Positions 41,805-45,896 of a stretch of 45,896 nucleotides of DNA are shown piece after piece. How positions within the stretch are numbered: the stretch's first letter is position 1; every line of letters begins with the position of its first letter. Both the position numbers and the translations under genes were made by a program. This DNA comes from Pseudobdellovibrio sp. (GTDB taxonomy: Bacteria > Bdellovibrionota > Bdellovibrionia > Bdellovibrionales > Bdellovibrionaceae): NCBI GenBank assembly GCA_023701385.1, contig JAMPXC010000025.1:1-45896 (forward strand). The letters run 5' to 3'. Under the pieces are notes generated by a model, which saw only the letters and a list, made by a program, of their open reading frames with translations, searched no databases and had not been told where the DNA came from.

Positions 41805-42740
41805 TTAAGCCGCAGTTTTTTTGCGGCTTGGAGCTGGCACAATGACTTCGCCAAACGGGCGTTGTCGTTGGTTTCTTGTCCAATCAAAACCAACCACATT
41901 TACATCTTCTTTTTGCTGAAGCATTAGCTTGTGGGCTTTGTCTAATCGATGCCACGGAAGATCCGGGAACAAATGATGTTCGGTGTGGTAATTCATATTA
42001 AGAACAACATATTTTTCAACAAGTGAAGGCATGTACCATGTGCGTGTGACATGAGGTTGTTCCCAGGCCTGTGGATGGTGATCGATATCATCATCTGAGT
42101 AAAGACCCACATGCTGAGGAAAAACCATATCTTCGTACATGCGAAAATAAACGATAACGCCGGCACATGAGATCACTAAATTCGTAAGATCTAGCTGTGA
42201 CAGGATCGCAACATAAAGTGAAATCGGCACAATACAGCTAAATATGCTTTCGAAAGATTTAGAATTTTTTATTCCGAAAATCCAAAAATTAAAATGTTGA
42301 AGAGCTGCAAAGAAAGGAATGCCATGCCGCCAAGTGAAGTCAATGGCGTATTTTTTTAAAGAGGAGCTTTGCTCAAAACTTTTCAAGATTGAAAATGTTG
42401 GATCTTGCTCCAGATTTCCAGTCCAATAGTGGTGCTTTAGGTGAGCTGTTTTCCATGCAGAAAAAGGCGTTAAGCAAAAAGCACCTGCGATGACACCAAT
42501 TACCTGATTGATTTTGCCTTTAGAGTGGCTAAGACCGTGAACAGCTTCGTGTAGAATAGAAAACTGACGAAACATAAAAGTGGAAATCAAAAAAACATTA
42601 ATAACTGCGAATGACGTTTGGTATAATGCATAGATCGTCGCTAAAAAAAATAAATCAAATGCGATCTGTTTCCAGAAGAATTGCGTTTGAAATTCAAAAT
42701 CTAGATTTTGACGAAAAAACTTATAAGTAGGTTTATTCAC
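41805..42740 (-). CDS. Membrane fatty acid desaturase (copy 2)
   Basis: A 311-residue paralogue of the copy 1 desaturase with the same length and the same histidine boxes: HEAVHG, HLKHH and HTEHH. The motif QHVGLYSDDDIDHHP before the last box is also conserved. It begins at a GTG one base after the GNAT-like stop codon, so translation is coupled. The C-terminal PSRKKTAA codons form a perfect 8-base stem at 41807-41829. Retention of every catalytic histidine in both copies suggests that both are active, perhaps on different chains. Confidence 0.88.
   Translation of the reverse strand: MNKPTYKFFRQNLDFEFQTQFFWKQIAFDLFFLATIYALYQTSFAVINVFLISTFMFRQFSILHEAVHGLSHSKGKINQVIGVIAGAFCLTPFSAWKTAHLKHHYWTGNLEQDPTFSILKSFEQSSSLKKYAIDFTWRHGIPFFAALQHFNFWIFGIKNSKSFESIFSCIVPISLYVAILSQLDLTNLVISCAGVIVYFRMYEDMVFPQHVGLYSDDDIDHHPQAWEQPHVTRTWYMPSLVEKYVVLNMNYHTEHHLFPDLPWHRLDKAHKLMLQQKEDVNVVGFDWTRNQRQRPFGEVIVPAPSRKKTAA
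41807..41829. terminator. Hairpin at the convergent ends of cassette 2
   Basis: AAGCCGCA-GTTTTTT-TGCGGCTT is a perfect 8-base stem with the T run in the loop. It covers the last codons of the desaturase and lies 13 bases after the stop of the convergent gene. The T run is not after the stem, so it is not a standard terminator. Copy 1 has an imperfect version. Confidence 0.35.
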
Positions 42741-42741
42741 A

Positions 42742-43494
42742 TTAACCTGTCTTTTTGTTTAGGTTTTTATTCTGTAAATTGTAAGGCAGGGTGTTTTTCA
42801 GATGATCAATAGATTCAAAAATATTTTCGCCGACCACAATTTTATTCTGCCAAAGTTCATCAAGTAAGGACATCAATGAATGATCGCGATGTTGTGCTAC
42901 ATGTTCTTTGCAGAAGGCGACAAGATCAATTTGAATTCCAGAACCCCACGGGATATCTTGGGCGATAGGAGTTGCTCCCCACGCGTAACAGGTGCCATGA
43001 ACATTGCGATCTCTACGTGGTGTAGCAATCGCAGCGTCTGCGTTGGACTGTAAAGCAAGTTCAGCAATGAGTCCAACAGCTAGCTCTTTAAAAGAAAAGC
43101 CAAAATTTTTTTTGCGAAACTCAGGCGGGACGGCTAGATTGGCAGCCACTATGAAGCGTTTGCCAACTTTAGAAAGAGATTTTCTGTGTAGTTCACTCCA
43201 CTGAGAAAAAAAAGAATCATCCTGTGCTGTTTGTAAACTCATATCCACATAGCGATAGAGAATAACCGCTACGCAGTTATCTTCATGGAAAATTGCGGTT
43301 GCAAAGTCTTGACGGGTGAATGCATCTGATTTGAGATCATCAGATCTTTTTTTATAGTTAATTTCGTTATAGGCTTCTGCCCATACCTTGCTCCAGCAGG
43401 TATAAATCTTGTGGTACAAGTGTTTGTATTCTGGATCAGGTTCACGAGTCGGACAAAGCACAAGCTGCAAATTAACGCTCTGTTTGTTATGCAT
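42742..43494 (-). CDS. GNAT-like acyltransferase (copy 2)
   Basis: I start this protein at the ATG at 43494, giving 250 residues, the same as copy 1, because the N-terminus (MHNKQSVNLQLVLCP against MQNNQNANLQLVLCS) then aligns and AGGGAGAGG lies just upstream; an upstream in-frame start adds 15 unconserved residues. Features match copy 1: the strand AVAIFHEDNCVAVILYR-type (here TAIFHEDNCVAVILYRYVDM), the loop PPEFRKKNFGFSFKEL, and ATPRRDRNVHGTCYAWGA. It is probably an acyltransferase of the GNAT fold acting with the desaturase one base downstream. Confidence 0.55.
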   Translation of the reverse strand: MHNKQSVNLQLVLCPTREPDPEYKHLYHKIYTCWSKVWAEAYNEINYKKRSDDLKSDAFTRQDFATAIFHEDNCVAVILYRYVDMSLQTAQDDSFFSQWSELHRKSLSKVGKRFIVAANLAVPPEFRKKNFGFSFKELAVGLIAELALQSNADAAIATPRRDRNVHGTCYAWGATPIAQDIPWGSGIQIDLVAFCKEHVAQHRDHSLMSLLDELWQNKIVVGENIFESIDHLKNTLPYNLQNKNLNKKTG

Positions 43495-43688
43495 TACCTC
43501 TCCCTTAGTTGCATCTTTTAAAGTACTGCCGTCAGCCACTAAAGTGAAGATTATTTAGAAATTGTGTGAAAATGAAACGAATCAAGATGAGAGAGGTTTG
43601 TTTTTTTTTGACTTTATCTTAACCGAACTTTTTTGAAATAAAAGCGGATTGTTTTTCGACCCATTATAGTGTGAATAATGACATTCTC
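43495..43688. promoter_or_regulatory. Divergent regulatory region between cassettes 2 and 3
   Basis: This region should drive the copy 2 GNAT-desaturase operon leftwards. It shares GAAGATTATTTA, GAAACG and TCAAGATGAGAG with the equivalent region before copy 1, in the same order and spacing, although the flanking DNA has diverged. No firm minus-strand promoter was placed. Confidence 0.4.
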
Positions 43689-43717
43689 TTTACCTAAATA
43701 AAAAATTATTGTATAAT
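43689..43717 (+). promoter_or_regulatory. Cassette 3 promoter
   Basis: TTTACC (43689-43694), 17 bases, TATAAT (43712-43717). The palindrome is degraded by one base (TTTACCTAAA). Unlike copies 1 and 2 there is a real leader, with AAGGAGG at 43728-43734 and the ATG at 43739. Confidence 0.6.
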
Positions 43718-43738
43718 TTTTTTAGCCAAGGAGGGCTA

Positions 43739-44011
43739 ATGAGCGGTGATTTTCATTGTTTGGGAAATTATTTAAAAGAACAACGAATCGCACAAAGTTT
43801 TACTCAAGCTGAACTTGCCCAAAAACTTAAGGTTCATGTACAGTTCGTTTCTAACTGGGAGCGTGGAATGTGTGCTCCTCCATTGCATTGTTTTCATCAT
43901 TTAATTGAAATTTTAAAGCTTGATCGTGAGCATGTAGTTGAAGTTATGCTGAGTGATACAAAAAAGGTGATTGAATCTAAAGTCTTCAAAAATAAGCGTA
44001 AGTCGAAATAA
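43739..44011 (+). CDS. XRE-family transcriptional regulator (copy 3)
   Basis: This 90-residue regulator is a clear paralogue of the one at 40788: LGNYLKEQRIAQSFTQAELA and QFVSNWERGMCAPP are almost the same, so the recognition helix is conserved and both may bind related operators. I start it at the ATG with AAGGAGG 4 bases upstream; a TTG at 43709 overlaps the -10 box and is rejected. It ends in TAA where copy 2 ends in TGA, the result of the same base change that removed the start codon of the next frame. It is intact and could still act in trans on the other cassettes. Confidence 0.85.
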   Translation: MSGDFHCLGNYLKEQRIAQSFTQAELAQKLKVHVQFVSNWERGMCAPPLHCFHHLIEILKLDREHVVEVMLSDTKKVIESKVFKNKRKSK

Positions 44012-44354
44012 TTCTTAACGATCCAACGAATTTAAAGCTTTTGGAGACGTTAACGCGCTTTTCGAATTTATTAAAAACCTACGGTCTTGACATGAAAGTT
44101 TATTCAGAAAAATCATTAAAAAAGCGAATATTATCAAAACTGGATCAGTTGGATTGAATCTGATAATTCGCAAGAGATCAAATTATTGAATTGTGTGGTG
44201 AAGATATGATTCAAAAAAGATCACTTGATCAAGCCAACGGGAGTTATTTGTTCGTCAGTAGCTGAAGTTATTGCGATGGGTGATGACACTTTAAAAATTA
44301 AGTTCATCTGAAGACGACCATTGGGGTGACGATCTTTTGTCAGGATCAGGTTAA
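44008..44354 (+). pseudogene. Decayed third copy of the cassette partner gene
   Basis: Codon by codon, ATA-ATT-CTT-AAC-GAT lines up with ATG-AGT-TTA-AAC-GCG at the start of the copy 2 gene, and the following LTRFSNLLKTYGLDMKVYSE parallels LEILAGIIRKHGYKCRAHSP. The start codon is lost. Stops or frameshifts occur near 44155, 44207 and 44311. A later segment, SSEDDHWGDDLL, resembles the conserved DEDFWDKL block at about the right distance, and the rest of the gene is gone. The desaturase and GNAT genes of a third cassette are absent. The similarity is read by eye and is moderate, so an unrelated decayed gene remains possible. Confidence 0.5.
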
Positions 44355-44437
44355 GTTTTTAGTTTTAGCTAGACTATTGTCCGCGCTTAACAGAATGAGA
44401 ATTTGAGCTTTAAGAAAAAAGTTTTTTTACTTGAAGT

Positions 44438-44530
44438 ATGAAAAACACAAAAACCATTCTTGTTTCTTTATTATTTACATCAACTGTATTTGCTGGAACA
44501 ACTGAGTTAGCTGCGGTAGTATGGAATTGA
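44438..44530 (+). pseudogene. 5' fragment of a secreted-protein gene left of the IS
   Basis: An ATG opens a 30-residue frame that begins with a good signal peptide (MKNTKTILVSLLFTSTVFAG) and stops 8 bases before the insertion sequence. It looks like the broken front of an exported protein whose remainder may be the open frame on the far side of the IS. No clear ribosome site was seen. Confidence 0.45.
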
Positions 44531-44538
44531 GTTTACAA

Positions 44539-45687
44539 GACACTCTCGGTTGATCCAGTTTTCTAGTGCATTGTAGTTTCTGTTGTCACCTCCGATTTTT
44601 CTATCACATATTTTTTATAAAGTTCGTATCCAGCATCCCAAGTTTGTTTTGGGGTGCGACCTAGACATCGCTTTCCCTGGTTCGTTCTAGTTTCGTTATA
44701 TTTCTTCATAAAAGCATCCAGGTCGATTTGGATTTGCTCGATGCTCGTGTAGAGAGTTTTTCTAAATGCCACCGCGTAAAACTCATCCTGGATAATTTGG
44801 TTTAATCTTTCGGTGCAGCCGTTAGTCTGTGGATGGAATGCTTTTGTACGCGAGTGTTCGATATCATTTAAATGCAAAAATAGCTGATACGGATGCTGTT
44901 CGATTTTTCCAGAGTATTCGGTCCCGCGGTCAGTCAGCACGCGAAGCAGCTTAACCATTTCACTATCGAAAAAAGGCAGAACTTTGTCGTTTAAAAAGTC
45001 GGCCGCGGTGATGGCCGTTTTATCAAGATAAAGTTTTGCAAAACCCATATTTGAAAAAGTGTCAATGCCAGTTTGCTGATAGATCTTTCCAACACCTTTG
45101 ATGTAGCCGACGTAATAGGTGTCTTGGCCGAACAAAAATCCCGGATGAAAAGTTTCAATTTCACCGTGAGCCTGCTTTACTTCTTTCGCGTTTTCTAACG
45201 CCGCCACTTGTGATTCAGTTAAAATTTTACCGGTTTCGACTGAGTGTTTTTCAAGATGCTTTAGTCGATCACCTTTGCGTAGCAAGTTGTGCCGCGCCCA
45301 AACACCGCGGATACCGCCAGAGCTAATTCTTATACCTTTGGCTTTTAATTCATTTTCAACGCGCACTTGGCCGTGTGTTGGATTTTCTAGCGCGTATTCC
45401 AAAATAGCTTTTTCAATTTCAGGACTGATGCGATTTGCAATTTTTGGTGTTTTCCTAGACTTTTCTAATAAGCCGCTGATGCCATCTTCTTGTATTGCGG
45501 TTTTGATGTCGTAATAGTGTTGTCGTGATACGCCTAAGTTGCGACACGCTTCAGAAATATTTCCCAGTGTATTTGCTAGCTCGACAATGTTAACTTTTCG
45601 ATTAATAATATATTGTTGTTGAGTCATGGACTCTTCTCCTTTTAAGTTGAATTTTATCTCGTAAATAAATCTTCAACCGAGAGAGTC
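44539..45687 (-). mobile_element. IS481-type insertion sequence
   Basis: The ends carry imperfect 15-base inverted repeats, GACACTCTCGGTTGA (44539-44553) and TCAACCGAGAGAGTC (45673-45687), which match at 14 of 15 positions. The element is about 1.15 kb and holds one transposase. I could not see a target-site duplication at these ends, so the exact limits may differ by a few bases or one flank may have been rearranged. Confidence 0.75.
44563..45627 (-). CDS. IS481-family transposase
   Basis: The 354-residue protein has an N-terminal helix-turn-helix region (ANTLGNISEACRNLGVSRQHYYD) and an rve integrase core. The catalytic triad is visible: Asp in FGQDTYYVG (about residue 170), Asp in LLRVLTDRGTEY (about 238), and Glu in TNGCTERLNQIIQDEF (about 274). 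The C-terminal YNETRTNQGKRCLGRTP is typical of the IS481/IS3 group. The ATG has a ribosome site (GGAG) and the frame is intact, so the element may still be active. It fills nearly the whole insertion sequence. Confidence 0.9.
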   Translation of the reverse strand: MTQQQYIINRKVNIVELANTLGNISEACRNLGVSRQHYYDIKTAIQEDGISGLLEKSRKTPKIANRISPEIEKAILEYALENPTHGQVRVENELKAKGIRISSGGIRGVWARHNLLRKGDRLKHLEKHSVETGKILTESQVAALENAKEVKQAHGEIETFHPGFLFGQDTYYVGYIKGVGKIYQQTGIDTFSNMGFAKLYLDKTAITAADFLNDKVLPFFDSEMVKLLRVLTDRGTEYSGKIEQHPYQLFLHLNDIEHSRTKAFHPQTNGCTERLNQIIQDEFYAVAFRKTLYTSIEQIQIDLDAFMKKYNETRTNQGKRCLGRTPKQTWDAGYELYKKYVIEKSEVTTETTMH

Positions 45688-45720
45688 CTTGCCTCAATAT
45701 TCTTCTAAAGCAAAGTCTAG

Positions 45721-45896
45721 TCCTGTAAACGCTTTTCTAAACTAGTCCATTTTAATGACTTAGCTGACCGCAATAATCCTGTGATCACACTTAAACACTT
45801 TGAAGTCTTAGGTGATAAAAACAAGAATGGCGTTTTGGCGCGTGACCGCAATGACGGTTGGGCTGCAACCTTTACTTATACGCATGATTTGTTAAA
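45721..45896 (+). pseudogene. 3' part of the IS-interrupted gene, runs out of window
   Basis: An open frame continues to the window edge and encodes HFNDLADRNNPVITLKHFEV followed by a Gly/Asp/Asn-rich stretch (DKNKNGVLARDRNDGW). It has the look of a real coding region but no start, and a stop lies just upstream in the same frame. I think it is the body of the gene whose signal peptide lies left of the IS. The D-x-N-x-N-G pattern may be a calcium-binding loop. The family is not recognised. Confidence 0.4.

Larger units (their letters stand above)
40703..43665. repeat. Tandem cassette, copy 2 (complete)
   Basis: Second unit of the tandem array, with all four genes: XRE regulator, coupled unknown protein, convergent desaturase and GNAT-like gene. 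The third, partial copy begins just after it. End coordinates are approximate, judged from where similarity to the first unit starts and stops. Confidence 0.7.

Noticed and set aside
41805-42740. Possible carotenoid or sterol desaturase assignment
   Set aside because: No carotenoid or sterol pathway gene lies nearby, and the spacing of the histidine boxes fits acyl-chain desaturases, so I kept the general call.

Overview
The window is about 46 kb of low-GC chromosomal DNA from a Gram-negative bacterium. The best fit is a Bdellovibrionota-type predator, perhaps a Pseudobdellovibrio/Bdellovibrio relative. This rests on inference: the dense mix of AglT/ExbB/ExbD-like motility proteins, type IV pilus genes, many secreted proteins of unknown function, a CHASE2 sensor kinase and a lipid A operon carrying a GnnA-like oxidoreductase. 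No rRNA, tRNA or CRISPR array was seen.

Layout. (1) 1-4483, minus strand: a von Willebrand A lipoprotein, a GYF-PilZ protein, an ExbB/TolQ channel subunit, two ExbD/TolR subunits and a TPR protein cut by the window edge, all in one direction and probably one envelope-motor operon. (2) 4847-6291: a secreted unknown protein converging on mazG. (3) 6307-20079, plus strand: a long, tightly packed envelope-biogenesis run with ybeY, prfB (with the classical +1 frameshift site), a LolC/E permease, lolD, bamA, skp, lpxA, a GnnA-like oxidoreductase, lpxB, lpxK, a lipid A-type acyltransferase, a DUF3108-like lipoprotein, a family 9 glycosyltransferase and a small Cys-rich secreted protein. (4) 20105-23406, minus strand: a CHASE2 histidine kinase and an NtrC-type regulator. 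(5) 23428-32986, plus strand: ribF, an AroE-like protein, then pilB, a degenerate pilT-like gene, pilC, pilS, pilR and a MipA/OmpV outer membrane protein. (6) 33034-37935: a YiiX-like papain-fold protein, a PaiB-like flavin protein divergent from a MocR regulator with a clear inverted-repeat operator, a ZIP metal transporter, a 41-residue ORF and a Met/Gln-rich secreted protein.

(7) 37962-44354 is the most unusual part: two and a half tandem copies of a cassette. Each complete cassette has a small XRE regulator translationally coupled to a roughly 242-residue protein of unknown family, facing a two-gene operon of a GNAT-like acyltransferase and a membrane fatty acid desaturase. Copy 1 has lost the regulator by a clean internal deletion. 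Copy 2 is complete. Copy 3 keeps the regulator, but its partner is a pseudogene whose start codon was destroyed by a change in the shared ATGA overlap. My working hypothesis, which is inference only, is an acyl-lipid signalling or membrane-lipid response circuit, with a split sensor/regulator on one strand and a synthase plus tailoring enzyme on the other.

(8) 44438-45896: an IS481-type insertion sequence lying between two pieces of a broken secreted-protein gene.

Several transcription units appear to start leaderless: a recognisable -10 box ends only 6 to 8 bases before the ATG and there is no Shine-Dalgarno sequence (prfB, ribF, pilB, the YiiX-like gene and the cassette promoters).
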